Shown: positions 7,269 to 16,338, counted from the stretch's first letter. The stretch: DNA of 64,000 nt from Nitrospira sp. CG24A (GCA_002869925.2 NEWT02000035.1:327015-391014); one strand, 5' to 3'. The notes: generated from the sequence alone by a model not told the origin. Translations and numbers: made by a program.

Positions 7269-8447
7269 CTACTGAGGAAATGTGAATTGGGACAGCTCAG
7301 CCTTGTCGAGACCTTGCTTCACCAGCGCGCCGATATCGAACATCCGTTCGATCTTTTGAATGTCGTCGAGCCTTGTTTTCGTGCTGGGGTGTGGTGGGGT
7401 GAAGAGCGAGCAGCAGTCTTGATCCGGCTCGATCGATATGGCGAAGCTGCCGATCTGTTGAGCCTGGTCGGTAATTTCCACCTTGTCCATGCCGATGAGC
7501 GGGCGTAGGAGCGGCAACTCTGCCGCCTCTTCAATGACCGTCAAGTTCTCCGGTGTTTGCGAGGCAACTTGCCCCAAGCTGTCGCCTGTGACGAGTCCCC
7601 AACAGTGCTCGCGTTTGGCAAGTTCCTGAGCAATGCGGATCATCACACGCCGGTAAAGGACTACGCGAAATGGAGCCGGCGCGTTTGCCACAATGTCGCG
7701 TTGAATCTCGCCGAACGGAATCACATAGAGCGTCGATGTGTATTGATGGATTGTGAGGAGTTGCACGAGTTCGCGCACTTTTTCTTCCGAGGCGCGGCTC
7801 ACGAGTGGTCGGCCTGAGAAGTGGACGAAGAGGGCTCGGCATCCGCGCTTCATCATGCGATAGGCGGCGACCGGCGAATCGATCCCTCCGGAGATCATGC
7901 AGGCGACTTTCCCACTGACGCCCACCGGCATGCCGCCCGGCCCCTGAACTTTTTCAATCGCGTAGTAGACCTCTTTGGAGAGGAGTTCCAGATAGACGGT
8001 GAGGTCTGGATCTTTCAGACTTACTTTTTTGCCCGTCCCTTCACAGATGGCAGCGCCGACATCTCGCGCGACCTCCATGGAGGTCAGCGTCAATCGTTTG
8101 TCGGCTCGTTTCGCCGAGACGCGAAAGGTGGAGAACGATTCCGATTGGAGCGAGTCGATGACCGCCTTGCTGAGCGCTCCAATATCTGGATGGGCTAAAT
8201 TAAGCGGCAACCCGTGGGCCAGCGAAAAATTGGCGATCCCGAAGACTCGTGTGAGGCGCTCCTTAATAATCTGGTCCGGAACCTGGTCTGGTAGGATGAC
8301 GCGAATCCGGCTGCGAAGATTCTCGACGCGTCTGACACCGAGGTCTTTCAGGGTCCATTGGATATTGCGTACGAGCCGCTCCTCGAAATAGTCCCGGTTG
8401 CGGCCTTTGAGGGCGAGTTCGTGGTAGTGGACGATCGCGCATCTCAT
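7269..8447 (-). CDS. thiI: tRNA 4-thiouridine synthase ThiI
   Basis: A 392-residue sulfurtransferase that adenylates U8 of tRNA for thiolation and can also supply sulfur for thiamine. The N-terminal ferredoxin-like/THUMP region begins MRCAIVHYHELALKGRNRDY. The PP-loop ATPase motif SGGIDSPVAAYRMMKRG sits at ~residues 185-201. The C-terminal rhodanese domain of E. coli ThiI is absent, as in many phyla, so sulfur delivery probably uses another protein. The start at 8447 is preferred because in-frame residues upstream (FAVSPFTFHLSPLTP) are a translation of the GTGAAAG repeat. Confidence 0.9.
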   Translation of the reverse strand: MRCAIVHYHELALKGRNRDYFEERLVRNIQWTLKDLGVRRVENLRSRIRVILPDQVPDQIIKERLTRVFGIANFSLAHGLPLNLAHPDIGALSKAVIDSLQSESFSTFRVSAKRADKRLTLTSMEVARDVGAAICEGTGKKVSLKDPDLTVYLELLSKEVYYAIEKVQGPGGMPVGVSGKVACMISGGIDSPVAAYRMMKRGCRALFVHFSGRPLVSRASEEKVRELVQLLTIHQYTSTLYVIPFGEIQRDIVANAPAPFRVVLYRRVMIRIAQELAKREHCWGLVTGDSLGQVASQTPENLTVIEEAAELPLLRPLIGMDKVEITDQAQQIGSFAISIEPDQDCCSLFTPPHPSTKTRLDDIQKIERMFDIGALVKQGLDKAELSQFTFPQ

Positions 8448-8458
8448 GGGTGTGAGAG

Positions 8459-8486
8459 GTGAAAGGTGAAAGGTGAAAGGTGAAAC
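8459..8486. repeat. Tandem GTGAAAG heptamer, four units
   Basis: Three exact GTGAAAG units and one GTGAAAC sit directly upstream of the thiI start. This is the cleanest example in the window of the 7-bp unit that builds the dispersed repeat family. Confidence 0.9.
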
Positions 8487-8520
8487 GGCAAAGATACGAG
8501 GTAAAGACAATACATGAGAC

Positions 8521-8883
8521 TCAATGTTTGGCTCGCAAATGGCGAATGAGTCCGCTCAACATTCTGTCCACCCGCTCAAGCCGTTCGTTGAGCGCTTCCC
8601 ACTCGACTTGTCCGAGGTACTCAAGTCGCCTGGCGATCTCGAGTTGAGTATCCAGTTCACTTAATGAGCCTTTCGAGATATGGAGGAACTGAATGAATTC
8701 CTTTTTTGTTTGCCGCGCAGCTCCTTCGGCAATGTTACTGGGGATGCTAACGGCTGCTCGCCGTATTTGGCTTGTAAGGCCGAATTGTTCATTTGGCGGA
8801 AATCTTTCAGTGACCCGATATATCTGTTGAGCAAAATCGACCGCGTCGGTCCAGGCATTGAGCTTTTTGTGAGGTTTGTTCAC
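8521..8883 (-). CDS. Four-helix bundle protein
   Basis: A 120-residue protein of the four-helix-bundle family related to the 23S rRNA intervening-sequence protein. Signatures include LNAWTDAVDFAQQIYRVTER near the N-terminus and the conserved SIPSNIAEGAARQTKKEF (~48-65), then LSELDTQLEIARRL. Biological function is not established. It lies between trxB and thiI, all on the minus strand, separated from both by GTGAAAG-type repeats, so it is probably a mobile or free-standing cistron rather than part of an operon. Confidence 0.85.
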   Translation of the reverse strand: MNKPHKKLNAWTDAVDFAQQIYRVTERFPPNEQFGLTSQIRRAAVSIPSNIAEGAARQTKKEFIQFLHISKGSLSELDTQLEIARRLEYLGQVEWEALNERLERVDRMLSGLIRHLRAKH

Positions 8884-8921
8884 GCCCCGGTTCCTGCTGC
8901 GAACGTTTTACCTTTCACCTT

Positions 8922-9842
8922 TTACTTCTCACCTGACTCCAAGAATCGTTCGGCGTCGATGGCGGCCATACATCCTGAGCCAGCTGCAGTGACCGCCTGA
9001 CGATAGACCGAGTCCTGCACATCGCCTGCGGCAAACACCCCGGGGACACTAGTAACAGTTCCCTTCTCCGTTCGAATATAGCCTTTCTCATCCTTCGAGA
9101 TCTGGCCTGCAAAGAGATTGGTGTTGGGGCGGTGCCCAATCGCGACAAAGACACCGGCGCAGGGCAGGTCCGTCGTTTTGCCGGTTACGAGATTCTTGAG
9201 GCGGGCGCCGGTCACCACGTCATTGCCGAGGATGTCTTCGACGACGGAATTCCAGACGAACGTGATCTTTTCGTTCTTCACCGCGCGGTCTTGCATGATT
9301 TTGGAGGCCCGTAGCTTGTCGCGTCGGTGGATGATCGAGACCTTCGTCGCGAACTTAGTCAGGAAGGTCGCTTCCTCCATCGCACTGTCGCCGCCGCCGA
9401 CGACAATCAGTTCCTTTCCCTTGAAGAAGAACCCGTCGCAGGTGGCGCAGGTCGAGACACCGTGCCCCGTGAGGCGCGCCTCGTTCTTCACTCCGATCTG
9501 AATGGCCGATGCGCCGGTGGCGATGATGACGGTCTTCGCATGGATGGTCTGTTCGGCGTCAACGGTGATGGTAAAGGGGCGCTGCTTAATATCTATGGCT
9601 GTGACCTCACCGGTCAAAAACTCCGTGCCGAACCGTTCCGCTTGAGCCCGCATTTCCTTCATGAGCTCCGGCCCCATGATGCCCTTGGCAAAACCAGGAT
9701 AGTTTTCGACTTCCGTGGTTGTGGTGAGTTGGCCTCCCGACTGCCAGCCTTCAATCAGCAGTGGAGAAAGATTCGCTCGTGCTGCATAGACTGCTGCGGT
9801 GAGTCCCGCCGGTCCCGAGCCGATAATGACGACGTTGCGCAT
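8922..9842 (-). CDS. trxB: Thioredoxin-disulfide reductase
   Basis: A 306-residue FAD/NADPH flavoenzyme that reduces thioredoxin. The FAD-binding GSGPAGLTAAVYAARA lies at residues 8-23, the redox-active CATC at ~134, the NADPH-binding VGGGDSAMEEA just after, and the C-terminal GVFAAGDVQD FAD motif near 270. The ATG at 9842 gives the family-typical MRNVVIIGSGPAG; an in-frame upstream start would add 36 atypical residues overlapping the neighbouring gene. Cytoplasmic. Confidence 0.95.
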   Translation of the reverse strand: MRNVVIIGSGPAGLTAAVYAARANLSPLLIEGWQSGGQLTTTTEVENYPGFAKGIMGPELMKEMRAQAERFGTEFLTGEVTAIDIKQRPFTITVDAEQTIHAKTVIIATGASAIQIGVKNEARLTGHGVSTCATCDGFFFKGKELIVVGGGDSAMEEATFLTKFATKVSIIHRRDKLRASKIMQDRAVKNEKITFVWNSVVEDILGNDVVTGARLKNLVTGKTTDLPCAGVFVAIGHRPNTNLFAGQISKDEKGYIRTEKGTVTSVPGVFAAGDVQDSVYRQAVTAAGSGCMAAIDAERFLESGEK

Positions 9843-9883
9843 GCAGGGACTGTAACACAGCGAGGGAAGGAGACGGTAGGAGG

Positions 9884-10462
9884 CTACTCCCGTTTTGCGG
9901 AAATCAGCACATAGTGGAGTTCGCTCTGCAAACCCAATCGCTCGGCCCACGACCAGAGATAATCGAGGTCGAGGGATGCGACAGCATTGCCAACAATACC
10001 CATGACATCGTCGAAGTCCCGGGGGCGGCTTGCTGATAGTTTGAGAAGAATCAAGTCTTCCGCGGAACTAACAGACACCTGTGTGCCGTGAAGATCGATA
10101 GATTTTCGCCGCGCCACGGTGTTCTTGTGAAGGTCCGATATGGCGAAATTCAGGTCGAGTGGAAAGTCCGGTGCCGATGTATGTTTCAACCGCATGACAA
10201 CATCTCGTGCCATCGGATTGGCCTCATGCCAGTCGGATGCGACAGCGAATCCTTTGGTACGTAAGGGATCGAGGTATGAATGAGACGTGGCGTTGTCAGT
10301 CAAAATCAACAAATCAACGTCATGGGTGGCACGAGGGCGGCCATAGGCGCCCAAGGCCAATGCGCCAATTAAACAATAGGGGAGCGGGGGAGAGGACAGT
10401 GCCTCGATCGCAGCACTCAGCACCTCCAGATAACCGAATTCGTGATCTTTTGATGGGGGCAT
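9884..10462 (-). CDS. Nucleotidyltransferase-fold protein
   Basis: A 192-residue protein with the minimal nucleotidyltransferase signature: CLIGALALGAYGRPRATHDVD (G-[AG]-x-A then the DVD metal-binding pair at ~49-51) and a later FPLDLNFA that can give the third acid. It resembles AbiEii/DUF6036-type proteins used as toxins or accessory transferases. A 65-residue gene 32 bp upstream is probably co-transcribed and may be a partner, but no antitoxin fold is recognisable. Substrate unknown. Confidence 0.75.
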   Translation of the reverse strand: MPPSKDHEFGYLEVLSAAIEALSSPPLPYCLIGALALGAYGRPRATHDVDLLILTDNATSHSYLDPLRTKGFAVASDWHEANPMARDVVMRLKHTSAPDFPLDLNFAISDLHKNTVARRKSIDLHGTQVSVSSAEDLILLKLSASRPRDFDDVMGIVGNAVASLDLDYLWSWAERLGLQSELHYVLISAKRE

Positions 10463-10494
10463 GGTTGCAGGCCTGTCGGATCAATTGGCGCCGT

Positions 10495-10692
10495 TCACCT
10501 GCTCAATGACTCTCGTTCTAATCCAAGCGATTTCCTAAAGGCCTTTATCAGGGCGAGCTGTGCATCGGAAAGCCGGCAGACTTGCAGGATTCCCTCAGCC
10601 GGAGTTGCGGGGTAATCGCTGGGGTCGATCTGAGCCGCAGTCACATGCAGCTTGCGGAGCCAAATGGGCGGGTCGTCTGGATCAATCGGCAT
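10495..10692 (-). CDS. Small protein upstream of the nucleotidyltransferase
   Basis: A 65-residue soluble acidic protein starting MPIDPDDPPIWLRKLHV. It has no recognised domain. The tight spacing and same strand as the nucleotidyltransferase suggest a two-gene unit. A function as partner is inference only. Confidence 0.5.
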   Translation of the reverse strand: MPIDPDDPPIWLRKLHVTAAQIDPSDYPATPAEGILQVCRLSDAQLALIKAFRKSLGLERESLSR

Positions 10693-10850
10693 GGGGCAAT
10701 GATAACGCAGAAAGAAAGAAAAACCTATCGTGGAGTATTTGGAAGTGAGGTTTTATCTTCTTCGAACTGTGAGAGGGGCGAGCCCACAGGTCGAAGGTTC
10801 GTCGGGACAGCGGATTGGCGAGTGCCACAGAAGGGTTCATGAATCATGCG

Positions 10851-10981
10851 GGTTACTCTTGCTGTAGGAGGTTATGATATGTGGCTCGAAAGGCCTTCAT
10901 GGTGTCTTGCCATGGTCGCGTCCCATCGATCACGATATCGGCCAGGCGGCGCACCATAGAGAGAGGCTTGACATAGAGTGG
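10851..10981 (-). pseudogene. coaE: Orphan 3' fragment of dephospho-CoA kinase gene
   Basis: The minus strand reads VKPLSMVRRLADIVIDGTRP followed by WQDTMKAFRATYHNLLQQ and a stop at 10851. This is the C-terminal ~40 residues of CoaE, homologous to MPLSKKIHLADIVIDGTRP in the intact coaE at 16.5 kb. A 23-bp stretch is identical at 10917-10939 and 16527-16549, in the same orientation. The fragment marks the left border of the MarR/RND cassette, as expected when DNA integrates in or recombines at the end of coaE. Confidence 0.85.
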
Positions 10982-10996
10982 CATTAGGTGTATATG
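10969..10996 (+). promoter_or_regulatory. Predicted promoter of the MarR gene
   Basis: TTGACA (10969-10974) and TATATG (10991-10996) are separated by 16-17 bp. The -10 box overlaps the palindrome at 10988-10999. The expected transcription start is next to the ATG at 11004, so the mRNA could be leaderless. Confidence 0.55.
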
Positions 10997-10999
10997 CAC
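10988..10999. promoter_or_regulatory. Putative MarR operator, site 1
   Basis: GTGTATATGCAC is a near-perfect 12-bp palindrome on the -10 region of the MarR gene. Its exact reverse complement occurs at 11709-11720 before the exporter gene, which suggests autoregulation plus control of the exporter. Confidence 0.65.
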
Positions 11000-11003
11000 T
11001 CAT

Positions 11004-11447
11004 ATGGAATCACAACACGCTCACGCGCTTAGCCAGTGTCCTCAGTGCGTATGTTTTAACCTGCGCAAGTCAGCCCGGGTGGTCACTCGATTTTACGATG
11101 CAGTACTTCAGCCCATTGGAATACAAGGTACGCAGTTTTCTTTGTTGTCGGTCCTGCATCATGCGGGAGAGTTACCGATTACTGAGATAGCCGAGAAGCT
11201 TGATGTGGATCGGACCACATTGACGCGTAATCTTAAAACATTAGTCGGTCGAGGGTACGTTGTGGTTGATCAGGGGAAGGATGGACGAACCAAGTCGGTA
11301 AAATTAACCGGTGCAGGCCAGGACATGTTGGTGAAGGCACTGCCTTTTTGGGAGCAAGCACAACAGCTAGTTGTGAATGGTTTGGGACCATCGCGCTTCA
11401 AGGGCTTGCTTAAAGAATTGGCTGCGATCAGAACATTAACCAGGTAG
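11004..11447 (+). CDS. MarR-family transcriptional regulator
   Basis: A 147-residue winged-helix regulator. The N-terminal dimerisation helix includes CVCFNLRKSARVVTRFYD, the recognition region is ITEIAEKLDVDRTTLTRNLK (~62-81), and the wing is GYVVVDQGKDGRTKSVKLT. MarR proteins dissociate from palindromic operators on ligand binding. Here GTGTATATGCAC-type sites lie before this gene and before the downstream exporter. The Cys pair in CPQCVC near the N-terminus might be a sensing element. An in-frame start at 10978 would include the promoter, so ATG 11004 was chosen. It is the first gene of the presumed imported cassette. Confidence 0.9.
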   Translation: MESQHAHALSQCPQCVCFNLRKSARVVTRFYDAVLQPIGIQGTQFSLLSVLHHAGELPITEIAEKLDVDRTTLTRNLKTLVGRGYVVVDQGKDGRTKSVKLTGAGQDMLVKALPFWEQAQQLVVNGLGPSRFKGLLKELAAIRTLTR

Positions 11448-11551
11448 ACAATTGCAATCGTTGAAGATGACAATGAAAGCTTCCGGATTTCTTTGCCTCC
11501 ACATGGGGACCCACAGTGGTAATGGCGGGAGCTTTATTTTGGCGTGAATAC

Positions 11552-11563
11552 GTGTAGATGCAC
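11552..11563. promoter_or_regulatory. Putative MarR operator, site 2
   Basis: GTGTAGATGCAC differs from site 1 by one base. It lies about 175 bp upstream of the exporter ATG. With sites 1 and 3 it makes three matches to one palindrome within 735 bp. Confidence 0.5.
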
Positions 11564-11708
11564 TGTATGAGGCGATGAGTGAGTGATGGTGGAAACGATT
11601 GGGTTGCTAGCGTCTCCTTGTGAGTAGTGGGACGGCTTTCCCAGGCAGTTTCTTTCAGTCGCATAGCGAGGGCCAATAATGAAACAGAGAAAATGCATCG
11701 GCAGATAC

Positions 11709-11720
11709 GTGCATATACAC
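11709..11720. promoter_or_regulatory. Putative MarR operator, site 3
   Basis: GTGCATATACAC is the exact reverse complement of site 1. It sits immediately upstream of the AAGGAGG ribosome binding site (11724-11730) of the exporter gene, a position where bound repressor would block transcription. Confidence 0.65.
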
Positions 11721-11737
11721 CATAAGGAGGGAGTGTC

Positions 11738-14149
11738 ATGAGCGAGCCAATACGTTCCGACAGGGCGAGTAAGTTCTTTGGGTGGGTCACTGATCATCCA
11801 AAAGCTTTGGTGGTAGCGGGAGTTTTGCTGATGCTCAGTGCGGCAGCGTTTATTCCTGGCCTGACCAAGGATACCTCCTCGGATGCCTTTATCGCCAAGG
11901 ATAATCCCGCCCGTGTGTATCGGGATCAGGTGAAGAAAGTTTTTGGTTTGTCTGATCCGTTTGTGATTGCCATCATCAATCATGGACCAACCGGTGTGTT
12001 CAATCCCGAAACCTTGCGATTAGTGCAATGGCTGACGGATCGAGTCAAAAAAATCTCAAATGTCGATCCCGATGGGGTCGTGAGTCTGGCGACGGAGAGC
12101 AATATTGTCGGCACCGTCGATGGCATGCAAGTCAGCAAGTTCTTCGATCCGCCGCCTGCCACGCAGGCACAAGCGAATGTCATTCGTGCCGCGATTGCTG
12201 ATTTTCCGCTGTATCAGGGCAGTCTGGTGGCGCGTGATTCGACGGCCACGCTGATCGTCGCCGAGATCCTCGATGAGATAAAAAGCGAAACGACATACAA
12301 CGCGTTCATGGCATTAGTCAAAGAAGCTCCCCAGATCCCCGGTGTGGAGTTGCACGTTGCCGGTGAAGGCGCGATCTCTGGGTATCTCTATAATTACATT
12401 GACCGGGACGCCACGCGGCTCAATCCCATTGTGGCCATTGTTATTACCCTGGTGCTGTTTATTGCGTTTCGCACCGTCTGGGGTACGCTGCTGCCGAATG
12501 TGGTGGTGCTGGCCACGGTCGCCGCCGCCTTTGGGACGATGGCGGCGGGCGGCATCTCTTTTTACGTGATCACCAACGGGCTCGCCTCTATCCTTATTGG
12601 GATGGCGGTCGCGGAACCCATTCACATTTTCACTCATTATTACGAGATTGGCCGCGCTCACCCCGATCTCAGCCACCGGGACATCATCGTGCGCACCATG
12701 ATCGAGACCTGGAAACCACTTACCAACACCATCCTCACCACAGTCGTGGGTTTTATATCCCTCTATTTGTCCGGCGGTATGCCGCCGATGCAGTATTTCG
12801 GTCTGTTCGCCGCTATTGGGGTCACGGCCGCCTGGCTGTATGGCATGATGTTTATTCCTGCGGCGTTGATGCTGGTGAAATTCAAACCGTCGCCCGCGAT
12901 CAGAGGTGGCAATACGACCGACCGCTATGGGCGCGCCGTGGTGGCATTGGGGAATTTTTCGATCCGGCGTCCCCGGCTCATCCTGACCGTGACATTCATG
13001 ATCATCATCATCAGTGGGATGGGGGCGTCCCGATTGATTATCGACGAAGCATTGATTGAAAACTTCCAGCAGGGCGAACCGATTTATCACGCCGACAAGG
13101 CCATCAATCAGGTGATGGACGGCACCAATTACTTGGATATCGTGGTGGAGACCCAGACGCATGAGGGTCTGTTTAACCCGGATTATCTCCGCCGTATGGA
13201 TGCCTTGCAGCGGTTTGTCGAGACCTTGCCGGGTGTGGGCGGTACAACCTCGGTAGTGGATTACATTAAGCAGATGCACCGTTCCATCAACGAAAACCGC
13301 AAAGACGCGTATAGCATTCCCGATAACCGGGACCTTGTCGCGCAACTCTTTCTGCTCTATTCCGCCTCCGGCGATCCCACCGATTTCGAGGAGGAGATCG
13401 ATTACGATTACCGCCGCGCCAATATTCGCGCCAGCATCAATACGTCCTATTACACCAATAACCGCATCGTCATTGAGAAGCTCGATCAGTATCTCGCTGA
13501 GCATTTCAATACCAACGAGATTACCGCGCATTTAAGCGGACGGGTCAACGTCAACCACCATTGGTTGAAGACCATCGCCACCACACACTTTGTCAGCGAA
13601 GGCATCGCGCTGGTGATTAGCTGGCTGATGGCGGCCTGGCTGTTGCGCTCGTTCAGCGCTGGATTATTTACCCTGGTGCCGGTGTTCGCCTCCGTATTGC
13701 TGGTGTATGGCGTCATGGGCTTCGGCGGTATCTGGCTCGCGGTCGGCACCTCCATGTTTGCGGCCATTGCCACGGGATTGGCAATTGATTTTGGTGTCCA
13801 TACCACCCAACGAATCCGGGAGTTGATGCAATCCGGCACGGGCACCTTCGAAGAACGCATGGCGCAACTGTTTCCCTCCACCGGCCGGGCGCTGTTTTTT
13901 AACTTTGCGGCCATGGGCCTAGGGTTCGGCACCCTCATGACCAGCGTCGTGCCGCCGCTGGTCAGCTTCGGCGGCCTGGTTACAGTGGCCATGACGGTGA
14001 GTTTCTTGGCCAGCATCATGGTCATGCCGGCGATGGCGAAGCTGTTCCGCCCTCGCTTTCTCGGGTTCGCGCCGCTACCTGAGGAAGTTGCCCAGAATAA
14101 GCCGCTGGAACCGGCTTATTCCGTCTCCACTGTTGAGAAAGGAAGGTAA
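11738..14149 (+). CDS. RND/MMPL-family exporter
   Basis: An 803-residue inner-membrane transporter of the COG1033 MMPL type. It has two repeats of one N-terminal helix, a large periplasmic loop and a five-to-six-helix bundle. The first helix is near residues 22-42 (LVVAGVLLMLSAAAFIPGL) and the second half starts near 412 (PRLILTVTFMIIIISGMGAS). The proton-relay-like region ATGLAIDFGVHTTQRIRELM occurs near 680. Such proteins export lipids or hydrophobic compounds rather than working with an MFP/TolC pair. The downstream LolA-like protein and DUF1302 barrel (gaps of 5-6 bp) suggest a lipid or hydrophobic-substrate path to the outer membrane. AAGGAGG precedes the ATG. Confidence 0.88.
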   Translation: MSEPIRSDRASKFFGWVTDHPKALVVAGVLLMLSAAAFIPGLTKDTSSDAFIAKDNPARVYRDQVKKVFGLSDPFVIAIINHGPTGVFNPETLRLVQWLTDRVKKISNVDPDGVVSLATESNIVGTVDGMQVSKFFDPPPATQAQANVIRAAIADFPLYQGSLVARDSTATLIVAEILDEIKSETTYNAFMALVKEAPQIPGVELHVAGEGAISGYLYNYIDRDATRLNPIVAIVITLVLFIAFRTVWGTLLPNVVVLATVAAAFGTMAAGGISFYVITNGLASILIGMAVAEPIHIFTHYYEIGRAHPDLSHRDIIVRTMIETWKPLTNTILTTVVGFISLYLSGGMPPMQYFGLFAAIGVTAAWLYGMMFIPAALMLVKFKPSPAIRGGNTTDRYGRAVVALGNFSIRRPRLILTVTFMIIIISGMGASRLIIDEALIENFQQGEPIYHADKAINQVMDGTNYLDIVVETQTHEGLFNPDYLRRMDALQRFVETLPGVGGTTSVVDYIKQMHRSINENRKDAYSIPDNRDLVAQLFLLYSASGDPTDFEEEIDYDYRRANIRASINTSYYTNNRIVIEKLDQYLAEHFNTNEITAHLSGRVNVNHHWLKTIATTHFVSEGIALVISWLMAAWLLRSFSAGLFTLVPVFASVLLVYGVMGFGGIWLAVGTSMFAAIATGLAIDFGVHTTQRIRELMQSGTGTFEERMAQLFPSTGRALFFNFAAMGLGFGTLMTSVVPPLVSFGGLVTVAMTVSFLASIMVMPAMAKLFRPRFLGFAPLPEEVAQNKPLEPAYSVSTVEKGR

Positions 14150-14154
14150 TACCG

Positions 14155-14967
14155 ATGCAACCGAAGATGCGACACACACTTATCGCGCTATTCCTACTGT
14201 TTCCTTTGTTTGCGTCTATCGCGGCAGCCGAAGCACTGCCCGCGGGCGATGAGATTGCCCGCCGTATCAACGCCCGTAATGAAGGTGAAGTGGTTTCGCG
14301 CTTCGTCACAATGGCGATGACGGATCGCGGCGGCACCGAACGGGTGCGGGAAACCAAAAGCTTCCGCAAGTATTTCGGCAAGGAGAAGCGCGTCGTGATC
14401 TTTTACCTGAGTCCTGCCAATATTAAAGATACAGCGTTTTTAACTTACGACTATCCCGAAGCGGATCGTGATGACGATCAATGGCTGTATCTACCCGCCG
14501 CCCGCAAGGTTCGCCGTATTTCAGCGTCCGACCGGGGCGATTACTTCCTTGGCACCGATTTTACCTATGAGGATATTCGCAAAGAAACCAAAGTCGGGAT
14601 CGAGGATTACGCTTGGAAAACTCTTGGGGAAGAGATGATTGACGGCCACCGCTGCTTTCTGGTCGAGCAGATCCCCGTGAATGAGAAAACTGCCAACGAG
14701 TTGGGCTACGGTAAAGTGCAATCCTGGGTCGATGCCGAGATCTGGATGATGCGTCAGGCGAAATTTTGGGACGTGGCGGGTAATCCTTTGAAGACCAGCC
14801 AGTTTAAGGACATTAAACCTATTCAAGACATCTGGACTGCCCATCAGTTAATCAGCGAAAACCATAAGACCGGACATAAGACCGTATTTACGTTTAAAGA
14901 CGTGGATTATGGCCGGAACGTCAAGGATGAAATTTTCACTGAAGATGCCTTGCGGCGCGGGTTTTAG
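14155..14967 (+). CDS. Outer membrane lipoprotein-sorting (LolA-like) protein
   Basis: A 270-residue periplasmic protein with a signal peptide (hydrophobic stretch LIALFLLFPLFASIAAAEA, cleavage near AAA-EA). The body matches the COG2834 family: VVIFYLSPANIKDTAFLTYD, QWLYLPAARKVRRISASDRG and FLGTDFTYEDI. These share the LolA/LolB lipoprotein-carrier fold and commonly sit next to MMPL exporters. It begins 5 bp after the exporter stop and probably receives or shuttles the exported substrate. Confidence 0.88.
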   Translation: MQPKMRHTLIALFLLFPLFASIAAAEALPAGDEIARRINARNEGEVVSRFVTMAMTDRGGTERVRETKSFRKYFGKEKRVVIFYLSPANIKDTAFLTYDYPEADRDDDQWLYLPAARKVRRISASDRGDYFLGTDFTYEDIRKETKVGIEDYAWKTLGEEMIDGHRCFLVEQIPVNEKTANELGYGKVQSWVDAEIWMMRQAKFWDVAGNPLKTSQFKDIKPIQDIWTAHQLISENHKTGHKTVFTFKDVDYGRNVKDEIFTEDALRRGF

Positions 14968-14973
14968 TGACCC

Positions 14974-16338
14974 GTGGCACGTTCATGGAAGCATTGCGGA
15001 ATGCTGGCGCTGGCGGGCTGGTTTATCGCCGCCAGTGCGCTCGCTGCAGGGGCATCTGAGGATACTAAATCGGCTACGCCGAACAATCTTCGTGTCAGCG
15101 CGATCCTTGAGTCGGAAGGGGCCTATGGGATCACTCGTGATCGGGCCAGTAAGTTGGAATTCATCATCGATCCTCAACTGGAGTATCGATTCAGTGAGGA
15201 CACCCGATTCACCGCTATTGCCCGGCTGTATGCCGAGGGGTTCGACCACCTGGAACCTGGCCGACCTGAGCAAAGGGAGATCGCTCCGAATTCACGCCGT
15301 GTATTGTTGGGTGACCGAACCGATATGGAATTGCGGGAGTTGTACCTTAGTACTCAACTGGGGAAAGCCCATCTCACTCTCGGCAAACAACAAGTGGTGT
15401 GGGGTAAGGCCGATGGCCTGAAGCTGCTTGATGTCGTCAATCCGCAAAACTTCAGGGAATTCATTTTAGATAATTTCGACGATTCCCGCATTCCGCTCTG
15501 GACAGTCAATGCGGAGATATCTCTTGGTAAGAGTAATTTGCAGTTTCTGTGGATCCCGGACCGCACCTATCATCTACTTCCGGAATCAGGTGCAACCTTT
15601 GCCTTTACCTCGCCGCTGGTAGTCCCCCAAGCGCCGCCGGGGGTTGCTGTGGATTTTCGCTCCATTGAACGTCCGAAGAATATCTTGACTGATTCCGATG
15701 TCGGCATGCGGCTGTCCACCTTTTGGCATGGATGGGATCTTACACTTAACTACCTCTATCATTATGCTGATTTTCCCGTCTTTTTTCAGTCTTTGTCTAT
15801 TACTCCAAGCGGTGCCGTCGTCACAGTCAGTCCGCGTTATGAACGCAATCATCTTTTCGGAGGTTCCTTCAGCAATGCCTTTGGTGATCTGACCGTACGT
15901 GGTGAAGTGGTCTACAACACCGACCGATTTCTGCTGACGCGGAACCGGGCTGATAGCGGTGGTGTCACCAAAAGCGGCGAAATGGCATATGTCCTGGGAC
16001 TGGATTGGTCCGGCCTCCAGGATACGCTGGTGAGTGGCCAGCTATTTCAAAGCTGGCTGCTCAATTCCACGAACGACATTGTACGGGATACACTGGATAC
16101 GACGACCTCCTTATTGTTCAGGAGGCATTTTCTGAATGAAACCCTGGAAGCTGAAGTCCTGTGGCTGCGTAATATAAATGAGGGTGATGGACTGGTCCGG
16201 CCCAAAGTGAGTTACGAACTGCGGGATAACATGAAAGTATGGTTGGGGTTTGATGTATTTCACGGAAACCGTAACGGTTTGTTCGGTCAATTCGCTCAGA
16301 ATGACAGGCTGGTGACGGGAATAGAAATAGGTTTTTGA
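14974..16338 (+). CDS. DUF1302-type outer-membrane beta-barrel protein
   Basis: A 454-residue exported protein ending in Phe, as is usual for outer-membrane barrels (final residues VTGIEIGF). The signal peptide region is MLALAGWFIAASALAAG. The mature part has alternating strands and the DUF1302-like block HLTLGKQQVVWGKADGLKLL, with VNPQNFREFILDN. The start is GTG at 14974; an ATG 27 bases on also leaves a full signal. It is the last gene of the MarR-MMPL-LolA-DUF1302 set and gives it an outer-membrane component. An arrangement of this kind is better known from proteobacteria, consistent with transfer. Confidence 0.83.
   Translation: MARSWKHCGMLALAGWFIAASALAAGASEDTKSATPNNLRVSAILESEGAYGITRDRASKLEFIIDPQLEYRFSEDTRFTAIARLYAEGFDHLEPGRPEQREIAPNSRRVLLGDRTDMELRELYLSTQLGKAHLTLGKQQVVWGKADGLKLLDVVNPQNFREFILDNFDDSRIPLWTVNAEISLGKSNLQFLWIPDRTYHLLPESGATFAFTSPLVVPQAPPGVAVDFRSIERPKNILTDSDVGMRLSTFWHGWDLTLNYLYHYADFPVFFQSLSITPSGAVVTVSPRYERNHLFGGSFSNAFGDLTVRGEVVYNTDRFLLTRNRADSGGVTKSGEMAYVLGLDWSGLQDTLVSGQLFQSWLLNSTNDIVRDTLDTTTSLLFRRHFLNETLEAEVLWLRNINEGDGLVRPKVSYELRDNMKVWLGFDVFHGNRNGLFGQFAQNDRLVTGIEIGF

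Noticed and set aside
8459..8486. Short tandem repeat considered as a CRISPR array
   Set aside because: Contiguous 7-bp units without spacers, and no cas genes nearby.
12314..13531. 405-residue open frame on the minus strand
   Set aside because: It lies wholly antisense to the RND exporter and is His/Gly/Asp rich, as expected for the mirror of a GC-rich coding frame. No homology or ribosome binding site.
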